Source: a virus | IMG/VR virus record: IMGVR_UViG_3300018080_000409 | Coordinates: 1 to 33,317 of that record | DNA length: 33,317 nt | Direction: 5' to 3' (one strand) | The notes under the pieces: generated by a model | What the model saw: the letters and a program-made list of their open reading frames with translations, nothing else | What the model was told of the DNA's origin: nothing | Databases searched by the model: none | In this document: positions 1 through 9,209 of the stretch, one piece after another | How positions within the stretch are numbered: the stretch's first letter is position 1 | Layout: each line of letters begins with the position of its first letter | Made by a program: the position numbers and the translations under genes

Positions 1-1113
1 AGTAGGTGTCCTGTCTTCAGTTTCAACCCTAACTGTTAAATCAGTTTGCCATGCAGTTTGATTTTCTTCATTTTCACCTGAACTGAAATTATAACTTGAC
101 TGTGTAATGCTAAGGTCTTGTTGAATGTCTAAACTAAATATATCTGAATTGTTAAATGAATTGCTTGTATCGTTAGCGTACCAAGTATAGTTATAGAAAG
201 CCCAGTCAGGCATAGTCTTTACAACTGAAGCGTTGTATGATGTAGGACTTCCTGCTATTTCAACCCAACTATCGTTCAACCAAGAACTACTACTTTCATT
301 ATATTTAGAAAAGATGTAACCGCTTATTCCTACATCATCATCAATCTGAATACTAATGTTAACATCATCATTAACAGCAGGGTTAGTTGCGTTTGTTGCA
401 TTGTTTGAAAATGAAGGTAGGATTGTAACACTACTAACTACTTCACAATCTGAATCATCTCCATACCATACCTTAACCCAATCCCACTGCATCTGTTTAT
501 CACTTTCCTGTCCAGATATTAAAGAAACGTTTACTAAAGTTAATGCAGTAGCACTACCTGCAACTTCTGTAGCACCATCATCTATTATGTGATGAGTTGC
601 ACTTGTAGATAAATATAAAGTTGAATTATACCATGTATCATCTAAAAAAGTTCCGTAATCAGAACCGCCATTTTGTGTTGCACCATCAACACCAAATCTC
701 CAATCATTAACAACAAACAAATCAACTCCATTTGAACCGCCTATTGAAGTACAATCATTAGTGCCTTGACCACCGCATGATACAACTTGTGGAAATGCAC
801 CATAAGTTGTAGGTTGTGCAGATACTTTATACCTAACTTTTACTGTTAAGTTTGTTGCATTTATTGTAAAGTCTTGAATAGAATCTAAAACAGAATCCCT
901 ATAAAAAGAACCATCACCAGTCATATTAAGTTGCCCATCACCAACTGTTATTTCATCTCCTAGCTCGTTCCAAATTGATGCATTAACCGAACTACCATCA
1001 AATTCATCATAAATCAAACACGCAGGTTTAGCACTAACACCCATAGCCATAACTACCAATAATGTACCAATAACTACCAATTTGGTAGCAAAGTTAATAT
1101 TATTATTCGACAT
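1..1113 (-). CDS. Secreted LamG-like surface protein, partial (C-terminus outside window)
   Basis: The frame stays open for 371 codons from an ATG at 1113 to the window edge, so the C-terminus is missing. The N-terminus is a short polar stretch followed by a hydrophobic segment at about residues 12-26 ending in VSA, which fits a cleavable signal peptide. From about residue 35 (YDEFDG) to 180 the aromatic and glycine pattern, with VNDWRFGVDG, resembles a concanavalin/LamG-type beta sandwich; after that comes a Ser/Thr/Asn-rich Ig-like region. N-x-S/T sequons are frequent. It starts 11 nt inside the end of the upstream surface-protein gene. I infer a virion or host-surface glycoprotein, perhaps for receptor binding; the exact function is unknown. 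Confidence 0.8.
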   Translation of the reverse strand, partial: MSNNNINFATKLVVIGTLLVVMAMGVSAKPACLIYDEFDGSSVNASIWNELGDEITVGDGQLNMTGDGSFYRDSVLDSIQDFTINATNLTVKVRYKVSAQPTTYGAFPQVVSCGGQGTNDCTSIGGSNGVDLFVVNDWRFGVDGATQNGGSDYGTFLDDTWYNSTLYLSTSATHHIIDDGATEVAGSATALTLVNVSLISGQESDKQMQWDWVKVWYGDDSDCEVVSSVTILPSFSNNATNATNPAVNDDVNISIQIDDDVGISGYIFSKYNESSSSWLNDSWVEIAGSPTSYNASVVKTMPDWAFYNYTWYANDTSNSFNNSDIFSLDIQQDLSITQSSYNFSSGENEENQTAWQTDLTVRVETEDRTPT

Positions 1114-2248
1114 TTATATACACCCCGTCTGAATCTTCAATGTCTTGCACGATTTGCCAATCCTCAGTATCAGAAATGTTAAGTTGTCTGCAAGGAACGC
1201 CTAGATTGTAACAACTGTTCAAGTCCCTATCGTTCCAAGAACCACCCCTTTCTAAACTTTTAAGAGTTAATATTGGATAATCCATTGAACCTGTCATGCC
1301 ATCAAAACTAACGTACCTTTCCTGGTTAGGTGGTGATATTGTAATGTTAATACCATGCCTATTTTTTGGATAACATACTTCTGTTACGTTCCAATCAATA
1401 CAACCTGTAACGCTAGTGTTCCAATAAGTTGTAACATTATAAGGTATAGTTTCTTCACAGGTAAGGTTAACTTCTGAACAGGTATAATCACAATCTATAC
1501 ATTCACTAACGTTCCACATTGAATAATTATAATAAGTGTTAGTCCTGTTATGAGTTGTAACGTTAGTTTGATATTCTATACAGTTCCTGCTTAGTTCTGT
1601 CATGTCACAGTCATAGTTCCAAGTATATGTCATTCCATTTACCATTATTGTTGGGTCAACAAACAAGTTACCTTTAGTACCACCATAATAATATTCATTA
1701 TCTTTTTCAAACTTCAATTGGTCATCTTTAGGAAAGAATTTAAACCCGTACTGTTCTGTTAAGTCACGTTTCATTCTAAGAACTATGTAATGACCGTAAT
1801 TTTCAGCTGAACTGCTAGGGTCATAACTGTAAGACCATTTAAGTCCTTTCTTGTCAAACCTGTAACTTTCAATAAGTTTACCATCATAACTTGAAGTGCT
1901 ACCTCTATTATAAGTAGTTTGTTTATTGACTATAAAATAATCTGGCGTTTGTTCTTCAACCCATTGTTTAATTGTTGCAATGTTACGATTGTTCTGTTCC
2001 CAACTAGTTTCCAAATAATTATGTCTTTCGTTAAGAACTATCGTGTCCCATTCAGCTATAATGTATCTACCACATTTTAACCTGTTAGTATCAGTCTTTT
2101 CAACTATTAATTGAAGACTTGAACAATCACTTAAACTGTCAGTCCATTCAACTGTTACGTCATCTTCATTGATAGTTACGTTATAAGTTGCAGTACCCAC
2201 CAATAAAGTTAATACAACAACTAACCCGGTCCATTCATTAATTTTCAT
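1103..2248 (-). CDS. Cysteine-rich secreted or membrane-anchored surface protein
   Basis: A 381-residue protein with an N-terminal hydrophobic segment (about residues 8-20, GLVVVLTLLVG) and no other obvious membrane span, so it is exported or anchored. The middle and C-terminal parts hold many cysteines (for example SECIDCDYTC at about 250-260), probably disulfide pairs, and about eleven N-x-S/T sequons, most of them between residues 220 and 300. I do not recognise a named family. The ribosome site is GGTG about 7 nt before the ATG. It lies downstream of fibre-type genes and overlaps the next secreted protein by 11 nt, so the two probably act together at the virion tip or the cell surface. 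Confidence 0.8.
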   Translation of the reverse strand: MKINEWTGLVVVLTLLVGTATYNVTINEDDVTVEWTDSLSDCSSLQLIVEKTDTNRLKCGRYIIAEWDTIVLNERHNYLETSWEQNNRNIATIKQWVEEQTPDYFIVNKQTTYNRGSTSSYDGKLIESYRFDKKGLKWSYSYDPSSSAENYGHYIVLRMKRDLTEQYGFKFFPKDDQLKFEKDNEYYYGGTKGNLFVDPTIMVNGMTYTWNYDCDMTELSRNCIEYQTNVTTHNRTNTYYNYSMWNVSECIDCDYTCSEVNLTCEETIPYNVTTYWNTSVTGCIDWNVTEVCYPKNRHGINITISPPNQERYVSFDGMTGSMDYPILTLKSLERGGSWNDRDLNSCYNLGVPCRQLNISDTEDWQIVQDIEDSDGVYINVE

Positions 2249-2250
2249 AT

Positions 2251-2739
2251 TTAAACACCTATAGCAATGATTGATTCACAATAACCTGTTCCTGATCCAG
2301 CATTACCATCACTTACAACTGTTACGTGTACTTTCCAATCATTTGTTAAAGTTTCATCTGATGATGTAATAACATACATAAATGCACCCCCACCATAAGT
2401 TGGTGTTGCTGATGCGTCACCGTTTTTTACACCTAAAGAAAAATCTAAAGCTTGTCTTTCAGTGTTAGACGTTGCAGTATCACTTGTACCTGTCCGTAAC
2501 TTAAAGTTACAAGCTTTTGGAGAACCATCATTATTAACAGCATTACCTATTACATTTGCCATAATTATAACGGCTGAATATGCGTCGTTACCTGATATGT
2601 TTAATTCAACCAATTCAGTTTCAGTTGTACCTATAGTATTAAGGTTAGCTGAACCTTGTGTAAGTGTACTTCCTATGTACTTAAACAATTCTGATGCGTT
2701 TAATATATCTCCGTCTGTTTTATTCGGTACTGTTGTCAT
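2251..2739 (-). CDS. Putative tail fibre or tip protein
   Basis: A 162-residue soluble protein rich in Thr, Ser, Gly and Asn, with alternating beta-type patterns and no membrane segment. The start is the ATG at 2739, because GGGTGAT lies 5 nt upstream; a GTG three codons earlier would sit inside that ribosome site. It follows the tail hub and two small tail genes and precedes the secreted surface proteins. Position and composition suggest a tail fibre, collar or tip decoration protein. I see no recognisable enzymatic motif, and the assignment rests on context. Confidence 0.6.
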   Translation of the reverse strand: MTTVPNKTDGDILNASELFKYIGSTLTQGSANLNTIGTTETELVELNISGNDAYSAVIIMANVIGNAVNNDGSPKACNFKLRTGTSDTATSNTERQALDFSLGVKNGDASATPTYGGGAFMYVITSSDETLTNDWKVHVTVVSDGNAGSGTGYCESIIAIGV

Positions 2740-2744
2740 TATTA

Positions 2745-3086
2745 TCACCCAAACATTATATTTCCATTTTCTATATTAACTGAACCTTGCGTAGTTCCAT
2801 TATCTAAATCTTCTTTAGTATCAAAGAGCCAAGCTCTCCTTAAAATTTCACCAGCAGACGTTCTACGATCACCAAGTTTGCTAGTGCCTAACACACCATT
2901 ATCTGGATGTCCTAACACGAATGAATCGTTAATGTCCCATGCTTCAAGAACAACGTTCCATTCTTCTGGTTCAACAATCTCCATCGGTGCTAACAGTTCA
3001 GGTGGTATCACTCCTTCGTGGGCAAGACCTTGATTAGTTTCAGCTTGTTCTGAAAATGTTTTACCTAAATAGTTACCTAAACTCAT
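2745..3086 (-). CDS. Hypothetical tail-region protein
   Basis: A 113-residue acidic soluble protein that I do not recognise. It has a Pro/Glu-rich middle (EGVIPPELLAPMEIVEPEEW, about residues 25-44) and a C-terminal half with LGDRRTSAGEILRRAW. Its ATG shares a base with the upstream stop (TAATG), and GGTGA precedes it by 4 nt, so it is translationally coupled to the 117-aa protein before it. The location between the hub and the fibre-type genes suggests a tail tip or baseplate accessory role. Confidence 0.65.
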   Translation of the reverse strand: MSLGNYLGKTFSEQAETNQGLAHEGVIPPELLAPMEIVEPEEWNVVLEAWDINDSFVLGHPDNGVLGTSKLGDRRTSAGEILRRAWLFDTKEDLDNGTTQGSVNIENGNIMFG

Positions 3087-3439
3087 TATTTCACCTTAAA
3101 AGATATTTGTGCTTGAATTTGAATTGTGTTATCTTTATCTGTACCTGTCCAAGTTATCCTGTTAGTCATTGTACCATCTGTTGCTGCATTGAACGAACCT
3201 AACTCTTTCAGCGTTGTTCCGTTTCCTTCCAAGAAACCTAACGTTCCAGATATGGTTGCTATGTTCTTTGACCTTGTAGCTGTGTTGACTGATACTCTTG
3301 CTTGTTCACCTGCAAGTGACGTGTCAAACTCGTTTGGTGAATCACTACTCGTTCCGAAAGCTACATAAGTTGGTGGATCAACTGATTCACCTGCTAGGAA
3401 CTTAGCTAATTGTACCTTACCATCAAATGTAAATACCAT
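3086..3439 (-). CDS. Small tail fibre or baseplate-like protein
   Basis: A 117-residue soluble protein with a pattern common in small phage fibre and baseplate proteins: a YVAFGTSSDSP turn near residue 25, an acid and Ala/Arg segment (SLAGEQARVSV), and repeated beta strands ending QAQISFKVK. The start ATG at 3439 has GGAGG 10 nt upstream and follows directly on the stop of the tail hub gene. I infer a tail tip component; the family is not certain. Confidence 0.6.
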   Translation of the reverse strand: MVFTFDGKVQLAKFLAGESVDPPTYVAFGTSSDSPNEFDTSLAGEQARVSVNTATRSKNIATISGTLGFLEGNGTTLKELGSFNAATDGTMTNRITWTGTDKDNTIQIQAQISFKVK

Positions 3440-4837
3440 TTAGATTGCATCCTCCTCATCTTCTAATGATTTAAGTTCAGATTTCCAGATTGAATTGTTA
3501 ATGAAGTTAAGTCTTAGATTTTTCTGATCAAAGTTATAAGATTTAATGGTATGTGCAATAAGTTCAGTTGTAGTAAAATTATCAGTGTTACTTACCACAA
3601 CGTCAGCTTCATAACGTGGGTTTGCCCATAACTTAAGTAAACCAATACCCCACTTTCTACCTTGTTCTTCAGCTTCCCTCCTAAGAACTGCATCATATTC
3701 AGCATCATTTGCTACAGTAATTGAACTACCTTTTGTTGCAGCAGGTGAATTGTTAATTGGACTTGCATCAAAGTCAGCTGAAGATTTAAAATATGTGGTG
3801 TATGGGTATGCACTTGGAAACCTGTCAACATTAACGTCAAAACTGTCACGATTAGCTGATTCTTCATTAGTCATAAGACCTTCAGTTAAATTTTGATATT
3901 TAGATATATATCTCCACCTTGCCCCATGTTTTGTAAGTGAACTTGAATCTGTAACAAACACAGTGTTACCTCTATTTGACGGACTTTTACCAACATTAAT
4001 TATAAGTGTATTAACTATGTCATCTTTAGACTTCTTAATGTCAATCTCGGTTGGTTGCGTTCCTTCAGTTAACGTAGTTGTGTTAACAGTTTCATTCTTA
4101 GGTCCCCAATAAAAATAATTATCAGATGACAGTTTATATTCATAAGCACCATCATTAGTATATTCATCAGAAGAATATTTTTTAATTAGTTCAATTGCTT
4201 TCCTATATATCTCACGAACTGTTACAGCTTCACTAAACGCTGTACCTTCACTGTTAACCCTTGATATTGTTACTTCGTCAGCCGTCCTTTCATCTCCGTT
4301 ATGATCCAAATATTTACCTACGTCTGTATCATAATAAACAAACTTAATCTTTTTGGAATCTTCTTCAGCAGTAAGATTATTTGCATCATTAACTTTACCC
4401 ACAATGTTAGCTATGGCTTCAGGTAATGTATAAGTTTTAGACTGGTCAGACGTAGTATCATTATTAATGTTAACAAACACAAGAGCTTGAAACATCATAT
4501 CTATCCTTGAATAACCTTTAACAGTTAGTATTCTACCTTTTGAGTTAGCTTTAAAAGGTACTTCTGTTACTGTTCCGTCAATCTGTATATCGTCAGAAGT
4601 ATAAGTAGATTTGTTTTTATAAAAATAAACTCTAACCTGATCACCAACTTCAATACTGTTCTCACCATTAAAATATTTGTTGTTTGCATTAACAATATTA
4701 AACTTAAACACGTCTTTCTTATCAGCTTTACCTGTTTCTACCTGGATGTTATAAGAGTTTGAAAGAGTAATGGGACTACTAGAATACCCTGTTCCCAATT
4801 GTTTGTTTAATAACACTGTTTGTTTATAATAAGCCAT
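3440..4837 (-). CDS. Tail hub / baseplate protein (gp27-like)
   Basis: A 465-residue protein placed after the distal tail protein. The N-terminal region has the usual hub pattern: a beta-rich domain with a conserved phrase like EVGDQVRVYFYKNK (about residues 61-74), then KGRILTVKGYSRID (about 99-112). This is the arrangement of tail-associated hub proteins of the T4 gp27 / phage late control D type. The C-terminal part (VVVSNTDNFTTTELIAHTIKSYNF) also fits. The hub joins the tail tube to fibres at the tip. No lytic domain is fused to it. The start shares TAATG with the previous stop. Confidence 0.65.
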   Translation of the reverse strand: MAYYKQTVLLNKQLGTGYSSSPITLSNSYNIQVETGKADKKDVFKFNIVNANNKYFNGENSIEVGDQVRVYFYKNKSTYTSDDIQIDGTVTEVPFKANSKGRILTVKGYSRIDMMFQALVFVNINNDTTSDQSKTYTLPEAIANIVGKVNDANNLTAEEDSKKIKFVYYDTDVGKYLDHNGDERTADEVTISRVNSEGTAFSEAVTVREIYRKAIELIKKYSSDEYTNDGAYEYKLSSDNYFYWGPKNETVNTTTLTEGTQPTEIDIKKSKDDIVNTLIINVGKSPSNRGNTVFVTDSSSLTKHGARWRYISKYQNLTEGLMTNEESANRDSFDVNVDRFPSAYPYTTYFKSSADFDASPINNSPAATKGSSITVANDAEYDAVLRREAEEQGRKWGIGLLKLWANPRYEADVVVSNTDNFTTTELIAHTIKSYNFDQKNLRLNFINNSIWKSELKSLEDEEDAI

Positions 4838-5490
4838 TAATTATCCACTTCCGTTTCAGTTAATTCAAGTGTGTAAGTCCATTTCTGACCTTCTTTAACT
4901 TGTGTATTAAATGATATATTAAAATTCTGAACAATTACATACATAAACTGTGAACTTGAATCTGAACTTGTAAAATTACCTAATATGTTTACTATTGCAT
5001 TGTCACTTGCAGACGCAGCAGTCGTACCTGCAACGCCTCTAGTACAACCTGTAAAAGATGTACTTGTCGTTCCAGTATAAGAGATAATCTCGTTACCAAT
5101 CCTTATTGTGCCTGTGCTACCTGCTCCTTCAGTAGAATCAACAGTAATGGTGGAATCTGAAGATGATATTGATCCATCAAGTAAAGTTTCCTGGTTACCT
5201 GTTCCGATAAAGAACTTGATAGCAGATGTACTTTCACCTGTAAACTCAATTCTTGAAAAAGATTTTAAATGTTCAGACGTAGTCTTATCAGTATCAATAT
5301 CTATTATACCGTTTAAACTTACATAAGGATTTTCAAAACCTGCAACGTCAACTTCAACAATGTCAAACTTACCAGGTACAGGTTCTTTGTTATAAAGATT
5401 TTTCCAAACATATTTAACAGATACACCATTAAGAATTACTGCATTTCCATTGTTAACGTCTGGATGTTGTAATGATACTATTCCTGCCAT
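4837..5490 (-). CDS. Distal tail-like protein with an inserted carbohydrate-type module
   Basis: A 217-residue protein directly after the tape measure gene, the usual place of the distal tail protein. The ends (residues 1-95 and 170-217) look like a tail-tip beta domain. The middle, about residues 100-165, has the pattern STITVDSTEG, GTIRIGNEIISYTG and TGCTRG, a small beta module often seen in phage tail and baseplate proteins. GGTGG lies 5 nt upstream of the ATG, which overlaps the tape-measure stop as TAATG. The distal tail role is inferred from position. Confidence 0.6.
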   Translation of the reverse strand: MAGIVSLQHPDVNNGNAVILNGVSVKYVWKNLYNKEPVPGKFDIVEVDVAGFENPYVSLNGIIDIDTDKTTSEHLKSFSRIEFTGESTSAIKFFIGTGNQETLLDGSISSSDSTITVDSTEGAGSTGTIRIGNEIISYTGTTSTSFTGCTRGVAGTTAASASDNAIVNILGNFTSSDSSSQFMYVIVQNFNISFNTQVKEGQKWTYTLELTETEVDN

Positions 5491-7046
5491 TATTGACCAC
5501 CTATTTGTAGGTAAATGTCATCAGTAACTTTTTGTTGTAAAGCATCCACAATTGATTCTGGACTACCATCTGTTTTAACATCAACCTGATTAATATTAAA
5601 TACACTTACCTGTTCAGGAGCAATACTTTGTTGTTGACCAAAATAACTGTCATCAGAAGTACCACCAAAGTAATCGTTTTGTCCCATGTTAGTAATTGTG
5701 TCTGAAGCGTTACTTGGACCAGTCATCCAATCAATATCACTATACAAGTCAGCAGCTCTCTTGTTTATTAATTCTTGTGCAGATGCCATTCCTGCATTAA
5801 ATTGATCATAACCTAAATTCCTTCTTTGCCAATCATCAACATCACTTTTTATTTCATCATTATTTTTTCTCCAATCCTCAATAAAGTTATCAAGGTTTGG
5901 TAATCTCCAATCTGCACCTATTGCAGACAAAGCTGAATTTATTAATTTAAATATTGTTTTAAGTGGTTTTGTTATTGATTCAACAATACTAATTCCTAAA
6001 TCTGTAAATAATGAGTCAAGGCTTTGTGCAATATCAAATCCTATATTTAACATGAAAATTACTAAGTTACCTGCTAACCGAATAATTGTAGTGATAATAC
6101 TTAGTATGATTTGGATTATGCCTGTACCTAACCGCATTAAACCACCAAGTAACATATTAGAATCGCCTGTAAGTATTCCCCTGACAAACTCTGAAAATCC
6201 TTTAATGCTTTGTTTTAAACCTTCAAATATACCACCAAATCCATCTGTAATAGCACCAACCCAACTTTTCATAAAATCTTGGATTCCACCAAAGTTAGTT
6301 TCCCATATCTCTTTCAATAATATTACAGCTGCAATAATTATAACTAACCATGCAATCAATTCACCAAAACCCATAGCTGCAATAGCATTGCCTAGCTGAG
6401 TACCCATGATTTTTCCTATAAATAAAGTAAATGCTTCAAACACACCATTAAATGCAAGTTTTAACATTCCAAACGTAGTTAATAACGCACCTAGTGCAGC
6501 TCCAAAAATAATAATTCCTGCAACAAGTCTAGGATTCTTTTCAACCCATTCTGCCAATGCCATTATAATATCCATAATCATTGGTATAAATGGTGCTAAC
6601 GCTGAGTTTATGGCATTACCAACAGTAAAAGCCAGGTATTGCATTGATGCAGATAATAATTGTATGTTTGACACTCCATCTTCAGTTGTAGCCATAACTT
6701 CGTTAAAGACTGAAAAAGCTTTTCTTAATATACCTTGAAACAATCGTTGGATAGCCATACCAAAAAACATGATAGATAATGCCCATCCCTGAAATTTAGG
6801 GACCATACCTTTCATTTTTTTTTGAAATCTTTGGACAGAATTACCAGTCATTTCAATAGATTTAGCTGCACCTTTGCCACGAGTCTCTACAACACCAAGA
6901 GCATTACCCATTTCTTTTCCACTTACATTAAACTTCTTACCCTCTTTAGCAAGAGTGGTCATACCTAACTTTAAACGATCTATTGTTCTTTGAACTCCTT
7001 CAGAACCTAACAATCTAAGAATTATGTCAATATTATTTTCTGCCAT
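5490..7046 (-). CDS. Tail tape measure protein
   Basis: A 518-residue protein with an N-terminal helical region (residues 1-85, charged, EGVQRTIDRLKLGMTTLAKE), then several long hydrophobic stretches (about 90-110, 140-165, 175-200, 215-245, 300-340), and a C-terminal helical domain rich in Trp, Asp and Asn. This is the classic tape measure layout. It follows the two tail assembly chaperone genes. Tape measures set tail length; at the usual rise of about 0.15 nm per residue this one would give a tail of roughly 75-80 nm, shorter than in most siphoviruses. The ribosome site is GAGG before ATG. Confidence 0.85.
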   Translation of the reverse strand: MAENNIDIILRLLGSEGVQRTIDRLKLGMTTLAKEGKKFNVSGKEMGNALGVVETRGKGAAKSIEMTGNSVQRFQKKMKGMVPKFQGWALSIMFFGMAIQRLFQGILRKAFSVFNEVMATTEDGVSNIQLLSASMQYLAFTVGNAINSALAPFIPMIMDIIMALAEWVEKNPRLVAGIIIFGAALGALLTTFGMLKLAFNGVFEAFTLFIGKIMGTQLGNAIAAMGFGELIAWLVIIIAAVILLKEIWETNFGGIQDFMKSWVGAITDGFGGIFEGLKQSIKGFSEFVRGILTGDSNMLLGGLMRLGTGIIQIILSIITTIIRLAGNLVIFMLNIGFDIAQSLDSLFTDLGISIVESITKPLKTIFKLINSALSAIGADWRLPNLDNFIEDWRKNNDEIKSDVDDWQRRNLGYDQFNAGMASAQELINKRAADLYSDIDWMTGPSNASDTITNMGQNDYFGGTSDDSYFGQQQSIAPEQVSVFNINQVDVKTDGSPESIVDALQQKVTDDIYLQIGGQ

Positions 7047-7252
7047 TATTTCCTCTTTGTCTTATTCATATTACGTTTATGTTCTTCTGCTTCCTTTTTC
7101 ATCTTGTTAAGTAATAAATTGATAAAGGGGATTGGCTGTTTCATTAAAGTATCGTAATCCCAACGAAACTTACTTACTAATGCGTATGTTATGTCACCCA
7201 AAGGATCGTTTGATGAACCTTTAAGTTTCTTTAACTTATTCTTTATACTCAT
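7046..7252 (-). CDS. Tail assembly chaperone, second ORF
   Basis: A 68-residue very basic protein between the first chaperone and the tape measure. It has the short pattern typical of the second chaperone: PLGDITYALVSKFRWDYDTL, a Pro-rich hinge, and an EAEEHKR tail. It overlaps the upstream gene by ATGA. In many phages the two chaperone products are linked by a programmed frameshift; here the overlap is a plain ATGA with no clear slippery heptamer, so re-initiation is more likely. The pair would hold the tape measure during tube assembly. Confidence 0.65.
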   Translation of the reverse strand: MSIKNKLKKLKGSSNDPLGDITYALVSKFRWDYDTLMKQPIPFINLLLNKMKKEAEEHKRNMNKTKRK

Positions 7253-7632
7253 TTCGTTGCTAAGTTTTGTGTGTTAACTTCCAATACAACTGGCATTAAA
7301 GCAAACAAGTTACTTGCTGCAAAACCTTCCAGTTTCTTTTCGTCAACATCTGGATAACTTACTTTCAATGAACTAAATACTAAATCGCTTATTTTGTCCA
7401 TTGCTTCTGAACCAAAAGCTTCTAAGAATTTCCGTGTTTTTTCCTCATTAGGAACATTATCATCTTGTAGAGCGTTTAAGTCTACACTGCTCATAACTTT
7501 CATAACATCAAATAACAATCCCATCTTTGAAAAAGGTAAGGGTTGTATAACAAACACATCTTTCTCTCCACTTTCAGATTCAATTTCCACTTCTTTCCCT
7601 TTAGCTATATGCCTATCAAATTTGTCAACCAT
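7249..7632 (-). CDS. Tail assembly chaperone, first ORF
   Basis: A 127-residue protein. I start it at the ATG at 7632 because GGAGTGA lies 6 nt upstream; a GTG three codons earlier falls within this ribosome site. The N-terminus (FDRHIAKGKEVEIESESGEKDVF) followed by a helical domain (FSKMGLLFDVMKVMSS, KFLEAFGSEAMDKISDLV) fits the first chaperone of phage tails, similar to the lambda G family by size and layout. It sits just before the smaller partner and the tape measure. Sequence identity is weak, so position carries most of the weight. Confidence 0.65.
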   Translation of the reverse strand: MVDKFDRHIAKGKEVEIESESGEKDVFVIQPLPFSKMGLLFDVMKVMSSVDLNALQDDNVPNEEKTRKFLEAFGSEAMDKISDLVFSSLKVSYPDVDEKKLEGFAASNLFALMPVVLEVNTQNLATK

Positions 7633-7682
7633 TTCAATCACTCCATATTATTATCTATTTTTATTGTTTTTAAAATATTCGT

Positions 7683-8000
7683 TTATTTGTTACCGAAAGT
7701 CTTGGGTTTAGCCTTTTTTGGTTCATCTGGCTGCTGTTGTAACTGCTTTTCAAGTTCTTCAACCCTGACCTTAAGCTCCATATACTGTTCAAACAATAAT
7801 GCTTCTTTAATGTTTGAGTTCTTTGCATCAAGTAACAGTTTTAGTCCCATTGGATAATTATCATTTGCTTCAACCTTACAGAACTCTGAAAATTCCTGGT
7901 GTATCTTTTCAGGACAAGATTTAATGTTAAAATTAACTGTAACTAAATCAAGTACCTTTTCTTTGATACTACACTTATCTTTACATTCTTCTTCACTCAC
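7683..8000 (-). CDS. Hypothetical coiled-coil protein, GTG start
   Basis: A 105-residue protein. The start codon is GTG at 8000, with GGTGA 6 nt upstream. It has an N-terminal cysteine cluster (EEECKDKCS), a middle phrase IHQEFSEFCKVEANDNYPMG at residues 34-53, a predicted coiled coil at about 60-92 (LLFEQYMELKVRVEELEKQL) and a Lys/Pro-rich tail. I do not recognise the family. The middle phrase resembles short helical proteins in archaeal viruses and plasmids, which is a weak impression only. It overlaps the preceding gene by 8 nt. Confidence 0.65.
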   Translation of the reverse strand: MSEEECKDKCSIKEKVLDLVTVNFNIKSCPEKIHQEFSEFCKVEANDNYPMGLKLLLDAKNSNIKEALLFEQYMELKVRVEELEKQLQQQPDEPKKAKPKTFGNK

Positions 8001-8238
8001 TTTGTTTCACCTCTACTATAATGTTATCAAAATCTTGAGTATTATATATCTTATAATCTGTACCTTGTTTGTCATATAAGTCACATAAGTCATAGAAAGT
8101 TGTAACAGACTTCGGTACTATTATGTTATCTTTACCTGTTATGTCTTTCAATTTTGATACAAACTTAAATCCTTCTCTTGTAATCTCTTTATACCTTTCC
8201 AACTTCATAAACCGATCTATCGGTGTTTCTGATACCAT
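7993..8238 (-). CDS. Hypothetical small protein after the glycosyltransferase
   Basis: An 81-residue charged soluble protein that I do not recognise. The start ATG at 8238 has GAGGTG 7 nt upstream and lies 22 nt inside the end of the glycosyltransferase gene. It overlaps the next gene by 8 nt. It could be the last member of the sugar cassette or the first of the resumed tail module. There are no membrane segments or metal-binding motifs. Confidence 0.6.
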   Translation of the reverse strand: MVSETPIDRFMKLERYKEITREGFKFVSKLKDITGKDNIIVPKSVTTFYDLCDLYDKQGTDYKIYNTQDFDNIIVEVKQSE

Positions 8239-9209
8239 TCATAACCACCTCTGTCTTTACAGATATCTAACGCTTCTTTATACCTTTTAACACTGTTCTC
8301 ATAATTGAAATATTCTACATCATCATAAGCCCTGTTTAAGATGTCATCAACGTCTTTGTTTAACACTGTCTTGAATATGTCCCTAGTCTTATCAGTATTA
8401 AAAGGATCACAGGTTAGTTCTGGAGTTAACTTTGAATATGAAAAGACTCTATCACTACCAACAACAGGTTGTTTCCAACACGCACATTCAACACCGTTCC
8501 TTCCGTAAGTGTGGTATGGGTTTGGATCGTACAGACAAGCTTCACCCATTATTAACTGTGCAAACTGTGGAAAGTTAGTTAACGGAACAATCCTATCAAA
8601 CATTATTCCATGCCAAGATTGCATTGGACTTTTACCATCCATGTAACTAAACATCTTTGTCATGTTAATCTTATCATTTTCTTTTTTAACCTTGTTAAGT
8701 GTCTTGTAAGGTAGATATGTTTGTTCTGCCCACCAATGAAATATAAAACCTATAGAATTTTTAGCATTAAAATCAGTTCCAAGCTTCTTAAGATATTTAG
8801 TGTTTGAAGGGTGAGGCATACAGAAAGCACCTTCAACAAGGTTAGACGTTTGATGAGGTTCAGTTCCAAACACCATGTCACCCATACGTTGATAAGTATC
8901 ATACATCAATGGATCAATACCAAACTTTTCCCAGTATTCACAAACATAATCATTGTTAACTACTAACATGGTACTGCTGTTTTTAAGCTGTTCTCTAATC
9001 AAAGGAATCATAGGCATATCTTTTGGACTTGCATTAACCTGTATAACATCATAATCCTCAAGTCTATCTTTAATTGACCAATAAGTGTTAATCTCACCAC
9101 CTAATGCAAATATCCAGTTGTATAGTCCTGACCTTGCAGGTTGTTCAGCCAAAGTATCTTTAATGTTTTTTGGTATTTCTTTAGCTATCATTACTTGTGT
9201 ATATTTCAT
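8217..9209 (-). CDS. Putative GT-B-like glycosyltransferase
   Basis: A 330-residue soluble protein. The N-terminal half shows Rossmann-type alternation (DYDVIQVNASPKDM, MLVVNNDYVCEYW) and the C-terminal half has a donor-site-like stretch: LIMGEACLYDPNPYHTYGRN, then VECACWKQPVVGSDRV, a pattern close to the E-x-x-x-C/A-G-x-P-V region of GT-B glycosyltransferases. The family is not certain. It overlaps the radical SAM gene by ATGA (9206-9209) and has a GGTGA ribosome site. The neighbours (sugar dehydratase, second glycosyltransferase, radical SAM) suggest a sugar-transfer pathway acting on a virion or host surface glycan. Confidence 0.6.
   Translation of the reverse strand: MKYTQVMIAKEIPKNIKDTLAEQPARSGLYNWIFALGGEINTYWSIKDRLEDYDVIQVNASPKDMPMIPLIREQLKNSSTMLVVNNDYVCEYWEKFGIDPLMYDTYQRMGDMVFGTEPHQTSNLVEGAFCMPHPSNTKYLKKLGTDFNAKNSIGFIFHWWAEQTYLPYKTLNKVKKENDKINMTKMFSYMDGKSPMQSWHGIMFDRIVPLTNFPQFAQLIMGEACLYDPNPYHTYGRNGVECACWKQPVVGSDRVFSYSKLTPELTCDPFNTDKTRDIFKTVLNKDVDDILNRAYDDVEYFNYENSVKRYKEALDICKDRGGYEWYQKHR

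Noticed and set aside
7046-7632. A programmed frameshift joining the two tail chaperones
   Set aside because: The junction is a plain ATGA overlap with no slippery heptamer visible; re-initiation explains it.
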